Assembly (NCBI RefSeq): GCF_000698125.1
Contig: NZ_BAXA01000006.1
Span: 146,913-210,912, forward strand
Length of the DNA: 64,000 nt
Direction: 5' to 3'
Origin: Geomicrobium sp. JCM 19038
Lineage (GTDB): Bacteria > Bacillota > Bacilli > Bacillales > Marinococcaceae
Shown here: piece after piece, positions 18,954 through 26,586 of the stretch
Position numbering within the stretch: the first letter of the stretch is position 1
Layout: every line of letters begins with the position of its first letter
The notes under the pieces: generated by a model
The model's input: only the letters and a program-made list of their open reading frames with translations
Told to the model about the DNA's origin: nothing
Databases searched by the model: none
Position numbers and translations under genes: made by a program

Positions 18954-18968
18954 AATGGTACTACCATT
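18954..18968 (-). promoter_or_regulatory. Second dyad overlapping the iclR -10
   Basis: AATGGTA-C-TACCATT is a perfect 7+1+7 palindrome overlapping the -10 element. Its arms resemble the AATGGAACA half site, so it may be a second, weaker IclR site. Confidence 0.5.
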
Positions 18969-18994
18969 GTAAAACGGGACGGATAACGTGTCAA
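18966..18994 (-). promoter_or_regulatory. Sigma-A promoter of the iclR catabolic operon
   Basis: On the minus strand TTGACA (18994-18989), 17 bp, then TACAAT (18971-18966). The -35 is perfect, and the spacing is ideal for the seven-gene operon that follows. Confidence 0.85.
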
Positions 18995-18996
18995 TT

Positions 18997-19010
18997 TGAA
19001 AACGCTTTAA
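18997..19010 (-). promoter_or_regulatory. cre-like site upstream of the iclR operon
   Basis: TTAAAGCGTTTTCA on the minus strand matches the cre consensus at 13 of 14 positions and lies immediately upstream of the -35. It overlaps the 3' end of the TIM-barrel gene. Confidence 0.5.
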
Positions 19011-19837
19011 TTTTTGTGAGCTTCTGTTTTTATGGATGCGATAAACGCTTTTGCCGATTGCAAACATCGCCGTACAAACTCTTCATTTCCAAGTTCTTTT
19101 GAACGTGCTTTATGAGGCATTTCAAGTGACAAAGGAACTTCTGGAATTCGCTTTAGAATTTCGCCCACATTAGTGCCACCTTCCCCGATATATAACCGCT
19201 CTTCACGTACAATCCGAGTCATTTCTTCACGGTCTTCTGGAATTTGTCCAATAGCATCGCACAAATGGAAGTAACGAAACCATTCTTTAGGGATTGAATC
19301 TAAGTCCTCAACACGATCTCTTGAACGATGGAAGTGGTGTGCATCGATCATTAATCCAGCATTTGAGCGATTTGCCGATTTAAGTACTTCAACAGCTCCT
19401 TGTAACGTAGAGACGGAGGCGATTGGCACAAATTCTAATTCCACCGTTAAACCATAAGGTTTTGCTAAATCACAAAGCTCTGCAAAACACTCTTTTGCGA
19501 ACACGAAATCATCCGTCCATATACTACTTAGCACATGCTTTCCACCAAGCTCTGCCGCTACGTGAAAAGCAGGCTCATAGTCTGATGGGTTCGTACCATC
19601 ACTAATTTTTGCAAGTTCTATGTCCAATAGCTCGATCTCTGTCTCCTGCAAAGCTTTACGTGTAGCTCTAAACATCTCTTTCTTGTTTGCAAGGTCATAA
19701 TTCGGCTCGTTAGGCAGCCCCATATAAATCGGGCGAATACTTACGTAGTCATACCCTGCTTTTGCAGCAGTATAGGTCAATTCAGGTGGTGCTAAATCTA
19801 GTGCGGTTAAATGTGCGAGTGAATACGTGTAGCTCAT
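19007..19837 (-). CDS. Xylose-isomerase-like TIM-barrel enzyme (sugar phosphate isomerase/epimerase family)
   Basis: A 276-residue protein; the ATG at 19837 behind AAAGGAG is preferred to the upstream in-frame start. Metal-ligand segments typical of the family are visible: LTVELEFVP (Glu), GLMIDAHHFHRS (Asp/His), YFHLCDA (His) and LSLEMPHK (Glu). This fold includes isomerases, epimerases, inosose dehydratase and 3-dehydroshikimate dehydratase. Next to a dehydroquinase operon the last activity is an attractive guess, but the sequence does not decide it. It is transcribed separately from the iclR operon, downstream of gntR. Confidence 0.82.
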   Translation of the reverse strand: MSYTYSLAHLTALDLAPPELTYTAAKAGYDYVSIRPIYMGLPNEPNYDLANKKEMFRATRKALQETEIELLDIELAKISDGTNPSDYEPAFHVAAELGGKHVLSSIWTDDFVFAKECFAELCDLAKPYGLTVELEFVPIASVSTLQGAVEVLKSANRSNAGLMIDAHHFHRSRDRVEDLDSIPKEWFRYFHLCDAIGQIPEDREEMTRIVREERLYIGEGGTNVGEILKRIPEVPLSLEMPHKARSKELGNEEFVRRCLQSAKAFIASIKTEAHKN

Positions 19838-20117
19838 TTGAGCCACTCCTTTCTTATTGCTGATGTAATGTCGCCTCAATCACTGATCTTAGCTTTCTCT
19901 GCTCACGTAACGATGTGTGTTTCTCACAGTAAATTCAGTGTTCATGTCTTCTTCTACTCTTTAATGTTTTCTCTTCAGAATTCAGTGCATTACATTTCTC
20001 CACGATCGAAATGAATAAGAATTTAAGGTAAAGTCGTCATTTTCTGAATATCGCAAGGAAACGATCGCGATACTTCCCTAGAAAATAAGCATTCGTTTTA
20101 AACCCTCCCCCAACGAG
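19838..20117. other. Long leader/spacer between gntR and the TIM-barrel gene
   Basis: No gene is seen. It holds the AAAGGAG site for the TIM-barrel gene at its left end. I found no clear promoter; the GntR-type dyad lies at the right end. Confidence 0.45.
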
Positions 20118-20130
20118 ATACTAGTATACA
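20118..20130 (-). promoter_or_regulatory. GntR-type operator copy 2
   Basis: ATACTAGTATACA is identical over 13 bases to the site in the gntR promoter and contains the palindrome ATACTAGTAT. It lies 37 bp past the gntR stop, upstream of the TIM-barrel gene, which is therefore the likely second target. Confidence 0.6.
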
Positions 20131-20166
20131 AGTTAAGCTAAGCAAAAGACAGTAAACCATATTTGC

Positions 20167-20868
20167 TTACTGCCTTGATGAAAAATATTCCGGATATCGC
20201 TCAAAAATGTAGTCATAAAACGACCAGACATTATGAAGATGTTCCGTTAACTTCTTGTCTAATGCTGCCGCATCGTTACACTCAATCAATTTAAGCATCT
20301 GTTCATGGTCTTCAATAATACGATCCGTCTCTTGAGTTTCATAGAATTCGAGATACCTCATACGATTCACATGTCCGCGCACTTGTCTCACATACGCGCT
20401 TAATGTTTCATTGCCACACATTCCGAGTATTTTATCGTGAAACACTTCATCATAGTGATAAAATTGTTCCAAATCACCGTCATTGGCGGCTTCTTTCTGT
20501 TGTTTAATGACATCGAGTACAGCAGTTTTATGATGGATTGCTTCTTCGGCTTCGTGATTCCATGACTCAGCCACTTGCCGAAACGCCGTCCGTTCCAAGC
20601 TCTCGCGTACTTGAAACGCTTCTTTTACTTTGTTTAATGAGATGTATTCAACTTGAATTCCCTTTTGTGGAATGACTCGCAAAAAACCTTCCGATGACAA
20701 CAAACGAATCGCCTCTCGAATTGGCGTTCTGCTCACTCCAAGTTGCTGTGCAAGTTCATTCTCTGAAATCATTTGTCCTGGCTTGTACTTCAATGTAATT
20801 ACTTCGTTATACAAATAACGATAGATCTCAGTGCCTAACGTCTTTCGTGGAAATGTTAAGTGCGTCAT
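20167..20868 (-). CDS. GntR-family regulator, FCD (FadR/VanR-like) subfamily
   Basis: A 233-residue regulator. The N-terminal winged helix has MISENELAQQLGVSRTPIRE (the classic GntR recognition segment) and ends in GFLRVIPQKGIQVEYIS. The all-helical FCD domain follows, with VRESLERTAFRQVAES, HYDEVFHDKI and a late DHEQMLKLIE. FCD domains usually bind organic acids through a metal held by Asp/His residues. Adjacent operator copies suggest that it regulates itself and the TIM-barrel gene. Confidence 0.92.
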   Translation of the reverse strand: MTHLTFPRKTLGTEIYRYLYNEVITLKYKPGQMISENELAQQLGVSRTPIREAIRLLSSEGFLRVIPQKGIQVEYISLNKVKEAFQVRESLERTAFRQVAESWNHEAEEAIHHKTAVLDVIKQQKEAANDGDLEQFYHYDEVFHDKILGMCGNETLSAYVRQVRGHVNRMRYLEFYETQETDRIIEDHEQMLKLIECNDAAALDKKLTEHLHNVWSFYDYIFERYPEYFSSRQ

Positions 20869-20899
20869 AGCTCACCTGCTCGTATTCTGAATTAAGATA

Positions 20900-20929
20900 A
20901 TTCTAAAAGCATACTAGTATACATGTCAA
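20900..20929 (-). promoter_or_regulatory. gntR promoter with operator between -35 and -10
   Basis: Minus strand: TTGACA (20929-20924), 18 bp, TAGAAT (20905-20900). The dyad copy ATACTAGTATACA (20911-20923) fills the spacer, which is the expected place for autorepression. Confidence 0.7.
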
Positions 20930-21019
20930 CTGATCTTTGACATCTTTCCAAGAAAAGATCGTTAATTACGTCATGTAAGTCGAGATCGTATAGGGTACGT
21001 CCCCTATTCAATAGTAAGT

Positions 21020-21061
21020 AAACAACAGCCCCTTTGACAGAAGTCAAAAAGGCTGTTGTTT
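21020..21061 (-). terminator. Terminator of the small membrane protein gene
   Basis: AAACAACAGCC (21020-21030) pairs with GGCTGTTGTTT (21051-21061), with an extra inner TTTGAC/GTCAAA pairing. It sits directly after the stop at 21071. Confidence 0.75.
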
Positions 21062-21070
21062 ACGGCATTA

Positions 21071-21361
21071 TCATGCTCTCTTCATTTCTTTTCGTACTTT
21101 TATGAGATATACACACAATAAGATCATCAGATGATAATAAACGAGAGCAGAAGCTAAGACAGGAATCCAAGTCCCCGTTCCAAGACCAATGACAATAGCC
21201 ATGAGCATAATGCCAGAATTCATCACAATAATGTTAAAGAACCTACGTTTTTCGTTAGGTGTGATGGTTGATTCTGCAACATGAATGACTTGGGAAGGTC
21301 CAAATATAACTAGAGGACCAATGAGGACAACTAAGAAGAATACACTTAACATCGTGTCCAT
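21071..21361 (-). CDS. Small membrane protein, unknown function
   Basis: A 96-residue protein with three predicted membrane helices (about residues 3-24, 43-62 and 66-86) and the basic end RKEMKRA. A short polar segment with ESTITPNEKRR separates the first two helices. I do not recognise the family. It has its own terminator, so it is probably monocistronic. Confidence 0.7.
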   Translation of the reverse strand: MDTMLSVFFLVVLIGPLVIFGPSQVIHVAESTITPNEKRRFFNIIVMNSGIMLMAIVIGLGTGTWIPVLASALVYYHLMILLCVYLIKVRKEMKRA

Positions 21362-21479
21362 AATCAGTGATCACCCTCTCTCTTCTAAAAACAATCCCAG
21401 AAGATCCGTAAGTGCTTTACTTAATTATTTATGATTGTATGCAATGGTTCGTGACAGTTGCTTCTCCATGAGCGTATGA

Positions 21480-21508
21480 AAAACACCTTTAATCATTAAA
21501 GGTGTTTT
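21480..21508 (-). terminator. Terminator of the BAAT-family hydrolase operon
   Basis: AAAACACCTTTAAT pairs with ATTAAAGGTGTTTT around a one-base centre, immediately after the stop at 21517. Confidence 0.75.
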
Positions 21509-21516
21509 CCATACCT

Positions 21517-22770
21517 CTATAAACTTTCCTCTAAAAACGTAAGCGTCTCTTCCCAAGAGTTGATCGTCGCTTCTGCATTTGCTTCTCTCGTTCCTCCGAA
21601 TAACATCGTCATCGCACCATTTGTATCGCCAAGTGTCTGCGGAAGATGCGGTAAATGACTTGGAAATGCAGAGAAGTGCCCCGCACCTTCTTGTATGACC
21701 ACACGGACTTTCGATTTATTATGATGTTGAAGTTTCTTTTCCATTAACTCTGAGAAAAATACTGCAGGTTGAACTTGATCACCCGTACCCGCTACGAGCA
21801 TCACTGATGCATCAATTTTCTCTACAGGAATGAGATGTTCTTCGTACTGCTTTTTATCCGCTAAGTTTCTTTCTATCGCTTCTAAGCCTGAAAATGGCTT
21901 TCTCTTAATCATATGACCGAAGAACGATAACATATCTGAGAATGTTTGCTTCGCTGCAAAATAAGAAAGCGGATCACCATTGTATGTCCACGCAGGCTTT
22001 GCTACGGGTTGGAAGTTCTGAATTCCAGAAAATTGCACTGCGCTCGGTGCAACACCAACCACTGCTTTTAAGCTCGAATGAGAGGATGCATACAATAACG
22101 CAAGTTCAGAACCTCGTGAATGTCCGATTATTGCAAGTCTTTCGTTGTCCACGATCGTCTTTTCTTTCAAATATGTAAACGCATGGTCAACATACTCTAG
22201 CGGAATGTTCACAATTCCTTTCGGCAATCCTGCCTTACCAAAGTAGGCGAGCGCCATCACCACGTATCCTTTTGAGGCGAGTAAAGCTGCGGCGGACTCA
22301 TGGTGTGCTCCATCTGATCCTCCAACGACCACAATTGCAGGCAATGGATCGTAGGTATGAGGATAATACACTGTACCGACAAGTCCTTTGTCTTCAATGA
22401 CTTCTTTTTGGATATCATCTTTTAAAAATGTTCTCGTCACCGTTGCTTTAGCTATCACTTTATCGTCATCCATTAGTTCCAGTTCAAACATTACCGGTGC
22501 ATCTGAGTGCTTCACGAACATTCTTTCTTTTCCATCTTTACTTTTCATGGACTCAATAAGCCTCATCAAATCGTTTTGCATCTTAATCGTACCGTGTTCA
22601 TCAGCGAGCGCATCGCTCGATGCAATGAATGTACGACCTCGGTCGTCCTTCGTTGAGATTGCTATGCGAAAGAACTTATTCGCTTCTCCTGTCTCGATCT
22701 GTAACGAGAAACTCTCTGTAACTAACGTACTCTCTTCATGAATTTCAATTCTTATCTTCTGTTCAATCAT
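21517..22770 (-). CDS. Acyl-CoA thioesterase / BAAT-like alpha/beta hydrolase
   Basis: A 417-residue two-domain protein. The N-terminal beta-sandwich ends near residue 120; the alpha/beta hydrolase domain contains AIVVVGGSDGAHHESAAALL, the nucleophile elbow IGHSRGSELALL and the late GAGHFSAFPSH with the catalytic His. This matches the bile-acid-CoA:amino-acid N-acyltransferase / acyl-CoA thioesterase family; the nucleophile here is Ser. The ATG at 22770 is preferred because GTGGGGAG lies upstream; the longer reading would start at a TTG overlapping that ribosome site. Confidence 0.85.
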   Translation of the reverse strand: MIEQKIRIEIHEESTLVTESFSLQIETGEANKFFRIAISTKDDRGRTFIASSDALADEHGTIKMQNDLMRLIESMKSKDGKERMFVKHSDAPVMFELELMDDDKVIAKATVTRTFLKDDIQKEVIEDKGLVGTVYYPHTYDPLPAIVVVGGSDGAHHESAAALLASKGYVVMALAYFGKAGLPKGIVNIPLEYVDHAFTYLKEKTIVDNERLAIIGHSRGSELALLYASSHSSLKAVVGVAPSAVQFSGIQNFQPVAKPAWTYNGDPLSYFAAKQTFSDMLSFFGHMIKRKPFSGLEAIERNLADKKQYEEHLIPVEKIDASVMLVAGTGDQVQPAVFFSELMEKKLQHHNKSKVRVVIQEGAGHFSAFPSHLPHLPQTLGDTNGAMTMLFGGTREANAEATINSWEETLTFLEESL

Positions 22771-22803
22771 TGTAATGAAACTCCCCACTTTCAAATGAAC
22801 CGT

Positions 22804-23040
22804 TTACCATACGAGCAGAAACAAACCAAATCCAGAAAAACTAACACCAATGAAAATCACAAAGGCACGAATGAGTGCTGTTGGGAGGTTCTGAATCCAC
22901 CTCGTCAACCACTCCACTTCAAAATACGGGCTACTAATTTTCCCTTTAGACTTCAAATCCGCTTCACTTAGCTTTTTTAGACCGAGTAGAATGACAACAA
23001 TTCCCCAAAGAAAGAACAACACTCCGAAAAAGATGTTCAT
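22804..23040 (-). CDS. Two-span membrane protein, unknown
   Basis: A 78-residue protein with helices at about 3-22 and 57-77 and a polar middle. TAGGAGATG-type spacing precedes the ATG. It lies between two hydrolase genes on the same strand, probably co-transcribed with them. No family recognised. Confidence 0.65.
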   Translation of the reverse strand: MNIFFGVLFFLWGIVVILLGLKKLSEADLKSKGKISSPYFEVEWLTRWIQNLPTALIRAFVIFIGVSFSGFGLFLLVW

Positions 23041-23067
23041 AAGCTAATCATCTCCTAAAAACATTGT

Positions 23068-24036
23068 CTAAGACTCTTCGTCTAATCGATGCAAAAAGCG
23101 TTTCATTTCTTCTGCAATTTGTTCAGGTTCATACACGTGAATATAGTGACTACGATCAATTTCTATAAATTCATTGATTGTAATTTCATGTAAGTACTCA
23201 TTCAATGTTTCTCGCCAATCATCGATTCCCGTCCCTTGACCGTTCGAAGCAAAAAACAACATCGGCGTCTCCTTTGGAATATGCTTACTCACAACGGCAG
23301 CATTCTCATGCACTCGCTCGATTTCCTCACGCATATTCTTCGTCATCGTTCCACGATGAATGAAGGATTTATAAGCTTCAGTATCCTCTGTAGATAAGTA
23401 CTCCGTCGAGAAAATATCCGCTTCTTTCACAAACAAAGGCAAAATGCGCAATCCGCCAAAGTCACTTAAGGCACCAGATCCAGCGATTTTTAAAGAACTC
23501 GGAACCTGCAATTGCTCATAGCTTTTCGGTACGGCAGGATCAAGACCGACAATCGCTTGCACTTCTTCAGGATATACGGATGCAAAATAAAGTGCTTCAA
23601 GTCCAGACATGGAGTGGGGTGCCAACACATAGGGCGGTGTATGGCCGGAAAGTCGAAGTGCTTCTCTCATCTCCGCCACCATATTTTCCACAGTCCGAGG
23701 ACTGTCTGATTCTTCACTCCAACCGTATCCTGGCTTTTCCACCACAGCAATACGATACTCATCTGTAAGAAGCGACCATAATGGCTTGAAATCAATCGTA
23801 GGTGCTTGCGTTCCGCCACCACTCATAAAGACAATTGTGTTCTCGCCTTTTCCTTCGCTATACACGTGCATGTTAGCATCATTGATATGCACAACGTCAC
23901 CTGGAGCAGGGAAACGTTCTCTTTCATTGTCACTCGCTACGAGGTGTAACAATCGAATTCCAACGATGATGACAATGAAACCTACCGTAACAATCATCGC
24001 AAAGATCTTTATCTTTCTCATAATCTCCTCATTCAT
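23068..24036 (-). CDS. Membrane-anchored alpha/beta hydrolase
   Basis: A 322-residue protein with an N-terminal signal anchor (about residues 10-32), followed by an alpha/beta-hydrolase domain: VFMSGGGTQAPTIDFKPLW (oxyanion region), VEKPGYGWSEES, the nucleophile elbow APHSMSGLEALYFAS and the late IDRSHYIHVYEPEQIAEE with the catalytic His. Probably an esterase or related hydrolase held on the outer face of the membrane. Substrate unknown. Confidence 0.82.
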   Translation of the reverse strand: MNEEIMRKIKIFAMIVTVGFIVIIVGIRLLHLVASDNERERFPAPGDVVHINDANMHVYSEGKGENTIVFMSGGGTQAPTIDFKPLWSLLTDEYRIAVVEKPGYGWSEESDSPRTVENMVAEMREALRLSGHTPPYVLAPHSMSGLEALYFASVYPEEVQAIVGLDPAVPKSYEQLQVPSSLKIAGSGALSDFGGLRILPLFVKEADIFSTEYLSTEDTEAYKSFIHRGTMTKNMREEIERVHENAAVVSKHIPKETPMLFFASNGQGTGIDDWRETLNEYLHEITINEFIEIDRSHYIHVYEPEQIAEEMKRFLHRLDEES

Positions 24037-24086
24037 TGAAAATTAATGATAATTAGAACTTTAGACCCCCTTTATTCTATCATAAG

Positions 24087-25322
24087 TTATGCTGAGCGAT
24101 GATCTTCTTGTTCAAAAAATAGGGGATCTTTTTGCTTGTTCAAGATTGCAATGGAGAAGCCAATTGCACCGATTGCCATGATACTCACGAAAACGATTAA
24201 TGTGGCTCGTAATGAAAACAAATCCGCAAACAACCCGAGCATAAAAATGAGCAAAATCTGGCTAGCACTTTGAATCAAATCATAAATGCTCGTCACCCTC
24301 CCCATCATCTCGACGGGTACATTGTTTTGATAAAACGTTGTCATCCCAGCATATAGAAATGCATTAAAAAATCCGAGAATCATAAAGCCTACAGTGATCG
24401 ACAAGAACGACCACGACAACGCGTAAATACCGTACCCGCTAATCGTCAACAGGAGTCCCATAACAATCATTACCCGAATGGAGAGGTGTTTTGAAATCAT
24501 CGTTAATACTAGACCACCAGCAATTGCACCAATGCCTGTTAAGCTAATTAATAGACTGTATTCAAATTCACTCAACCCAATGACTTGTTGTGTGAACACG
24601 ACTTCTTGTGCATCCATCGCAAACGTAACTGTCATTAACAAAATAAAACTCATGTAAATGAGCGCCACATAACGTTGTTGTTTCATAAACGACTGTACGA
24701 CTCGAAAATCTTGAATGACTTGCGCAATGGTTAGTGTAGGAATCTTCTCTTTCTCTCGCTTCTCTTTGTCTGGCATTAGCCAGAGAAGAAATGCAGCCAT
24801 GAGGAAAAAAGAGACATTTATCCAAAACGTAAGTTGTACCGTCGTAAGCATAATTAACGCTCCACCAATTGCCGGTCCAATAATGCCTGCGCTTGATGTG
24901 AACAGAGATCGTAACGAGTTGAACGTTTTGCGTTTCTCTATAGGTACTGTCATCGTGACAAATGTCATTGAAGCAGGGTGATAAAACGCACGTGCAACAC
25001 TAAGTAAAACCAAGATCAAATAAACGACAAAAAGATTAGGCGCTAGCGGAATACACGCCACAAAAACCGCTCGGCATACGTATGTAACCATCATCACTTT
25101 CCGTTTACTACGATCGTCAATAAAACTGCCCGTCCAGAACTTCGCAACCATATTCGTTAAAGGTCCGATTAACCAAAGCGTTGCAACAGACGCTGCAGAA
25201 CCCGTTAGTTGAAAGACGAATAGATTAATTGCCACAAGGTAAATAAAGTCACCAACACTTGAAATGCCTAACGTAGATAGCAACAAAAAACGTGGTTTCC
25301 AGTCATCTCTTTGCAAAAACAT
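24087..25322 (-). CDS. MFS exporter (MefA/macrolide-efflux-like subfamily)
   Basis: A 411-residue, 12-helix transporter. LLSTLGISSVGDFIYLVAIN at the N-terminus, KFWTGSFIDDRSKRKVMM (the loop 2-3 motif) and the central VEMMGRVTSIYDLIQSASQ are typical of the MFS_3 group that includes macrolide efflux and EntS-like exporters. It ends in an acidic tail. Its substrate cannot be read from the sequence. Confidence 0.85.
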   Translation of the reverse strand: MFLQRDDWKPRFLLLSTLGISSVGDFIYLVAINLFVFQLTGSAASVATLWLIGPLTNMVAKFWTGSFIDDRSKRKVMMVTYVCRAVFVACIPLAPNLFVVYLILVLLSVARAFYHPASMTFVTMTVPIEKRKTFNSLRSLFTSSAGIIGPAIGGALIMLTTVQLTFWINVSFFLMAAFLLWLMPDKEKREKEKIPTLTIAQVIQDFRVVQSFMKQQRYVALIYMSFILLMTVTFAMDAQEVVFTQQVIGLSEFEYSLLISLTGIGAIAGGLVLTMISKHLSIRVMIVMGLLLTISGYGIYALSWSFLSITVGFMILGFFNAFLYAGMTTFYQNNVPVEMMGRVTSIYDLIQSASQILLIFMLGLFADLFSLRATLIVFVSIMAIGAIGFSIAILNKQKDPLFFEQEDHRSA

Positions 25323-25404
25323 CCCACCTTACCGTTTCAGTTGATACTTCTTTCCGTTAATGAATCCGAATGTCCTTGTCCAATTCGATAATTTCAATAA
25401 ATTG

Positions 25405-25435
25405 TCAAAAAAATAAGCCTCGCAATTGCGAAGCT
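25405..25435 (-). terminator. Terminator after the 118-residue membrane protein gene
   Basis: On the minus strand AGCTTCGC-AATT-GCGAGGCT forms a short stem with one mismatch, followed by TATTTTTTT. Confidence 0.65.
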
Positions 25436-25440
25436 CCAGG

Positions 25441-25797
25441 TCATTCATGATGTAACTCATGCTCTTCAGATTCGGATCTTTTCCATTTGATGTACGTGTA
25501 GATTAATTGACTCGTGTAAACAACGATTAATAAAGAAATAATTAAACTATTAAATGCTGTACTCCAGTTCGAAAGCCAAAAAATAATCGCTCCAGCTATG
25601 AATAAAGCCGGTAACATCCATAGTGTCCGTTTAAACTTCCTTCGATACGATAACCGATAATACAACATCGTAAATCCTTGATCAACTTTCTCTTTGTCTT
25701 TAAAGATTATCGACATGATCGTCGCCACAACTAAACTAACCCCTATAACGATTGCAACACTGATCAATGTGAACACTCCTATGGAATCTTCTATCAA
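25441..25797 (-). CDS. Membrane protein, unknown
   Basis: A 118-residue protein with an N-terminal helix (about 8-32), two further helices (about 58-78 and 82-102) and a charged tail ending in His/Glu residues. It starts at TTG behind AGGAG, one base after the stop of the preceding small gene, so the two are likely translated together. No family recognised. Confidence 0.65.
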   Translation of the reverse strand: MIEDSIGVFTLISVAIVIGVSLVVATIMSIIFKDKEKVDQGFTMLYYRLSYRRKFKRTLWMLPALFIAGAIIFWLSNWSTAFNSLIISLLIVVYTSQLIYTYIKWKRSESEEHELHHE

Positions 25798-25798
25798 A

Positions 25799-25987
25799 CT
25801 AAACTCCTGGCGGTTGTTTCTTCAATTCATGCTGGGCATCTCTCACGCCATGTTTCACTGCAATACGAATGACAAAGTAAGTAACAACTACACCAGCGGC
25901 AAAAAAAGCGATGTTCAACACGATTACAAACAAACCGATCCACTCGAATCCCATGCTAATTTCTGCTTTTGTACCTATACCCGTCAT
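25799..25987 (-). CDS. Small single-span membrane protein, unknown
   Basis: A 62-residue protein with one long helix (about 15-42) and an amphipathic basic tail, HGVRDAQHELKKQPPG. The start is uncertain, since another ATG occurs at residue 12 and neither has a strong ribosome site. Its AGGAG near the 3' end serves the next gene, which begins immediately. Confidence 0.55.
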   Translation of the reverse strand: MTGIGTKAEISMGFEWIGLFVIVLNIAFFAAGVVVTYFVIRIAVKHGVRDAQHELKKQPPGV

Positions 25988-26044
25988 CAGCTTAACTTTA
26001 ACTTAAAAGGTATTATCTGGAACACTTTATGGTCAGCATGCTAA

Positions 26045-26500
26045 TCATCTTTGATTTATCAGCTCATGTTCAGAACATACTTCGATCCCATGCTTTTTCA
26101 AAAGAGCTGCAGTGACACCATTGCCTTGAATTTTCTCGCCGTTAAATGATCCGCTATAGATCGACCGACTCCCGCACGACGGGCTGTCTTCTTTTAGAAC
26201 AACAAGGCTTGCATCTAGTTCTTGAATTCTTCTTAACGTTTTGTAAGCACCTGCTATAAATTGATCACTCACATCATTTCCTTTTCTGTCGATGACTTGT
26301 GCACATCCCTCGAGCACGTCATCCCCAGTACCACCTACGATTTCCGCAGGTTCCCTTGGCGTCTGTAATCCCCCAAGTAATTCCGGGCAAACCGGGATCG
26401 CTTTCTTCTCACTAAGCCACCGTTGAATCAACTTATGACCTTTATGTTGGCCATCATAGCGAACCGGCATCCCAGCTAAACAAGCACTCACAACAATCAT
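26045..26500 (-). CDS. DUF523 family protein
   Basis: A 151-residue protein beginning MIVVSACLAGMPVRYDGQHK. It continues with PVCPELLGGLQTPREPAEI and LKEDSPSCGSRSIYSG, all hallmark DUF523 segments with conserved cysteines. The biochemical role of DUF523 is not established to my knowledge. The ATG at 26500 behind GAGGGGTG is chosen over an upstream in-frame start. Confidence 0.88.
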   Translation of the reverse strand: MIVVSACLAGMPVRYDGQHKGHKLIQRWLSEKKAIPVCPELLGGLQTPREPAEIVGGTGDDVLEGCAQVIDRKGNDVSDQFIAGAYKTLRRIQELDASLVVLKEDSPSCGSRSIYSGSFNGEKIQGNGVTAALLKKHGIEVCSEHELINQR

Positions 26501-26586
26501 TTCATCACCCCTCGTTCGTCTACACGCACAACTGAACCTCTGCAACCGAACAGATCGCAGAGGTCGTTGTCCCAGATCTTGTCTGC

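Noticed and set aside
20118..20130. Sigma-A promoter around the second GntR operator
   Set aside because: A -35-like TTAACT is present but no acceptable -10 is at the right distance, so only the operator is reported.
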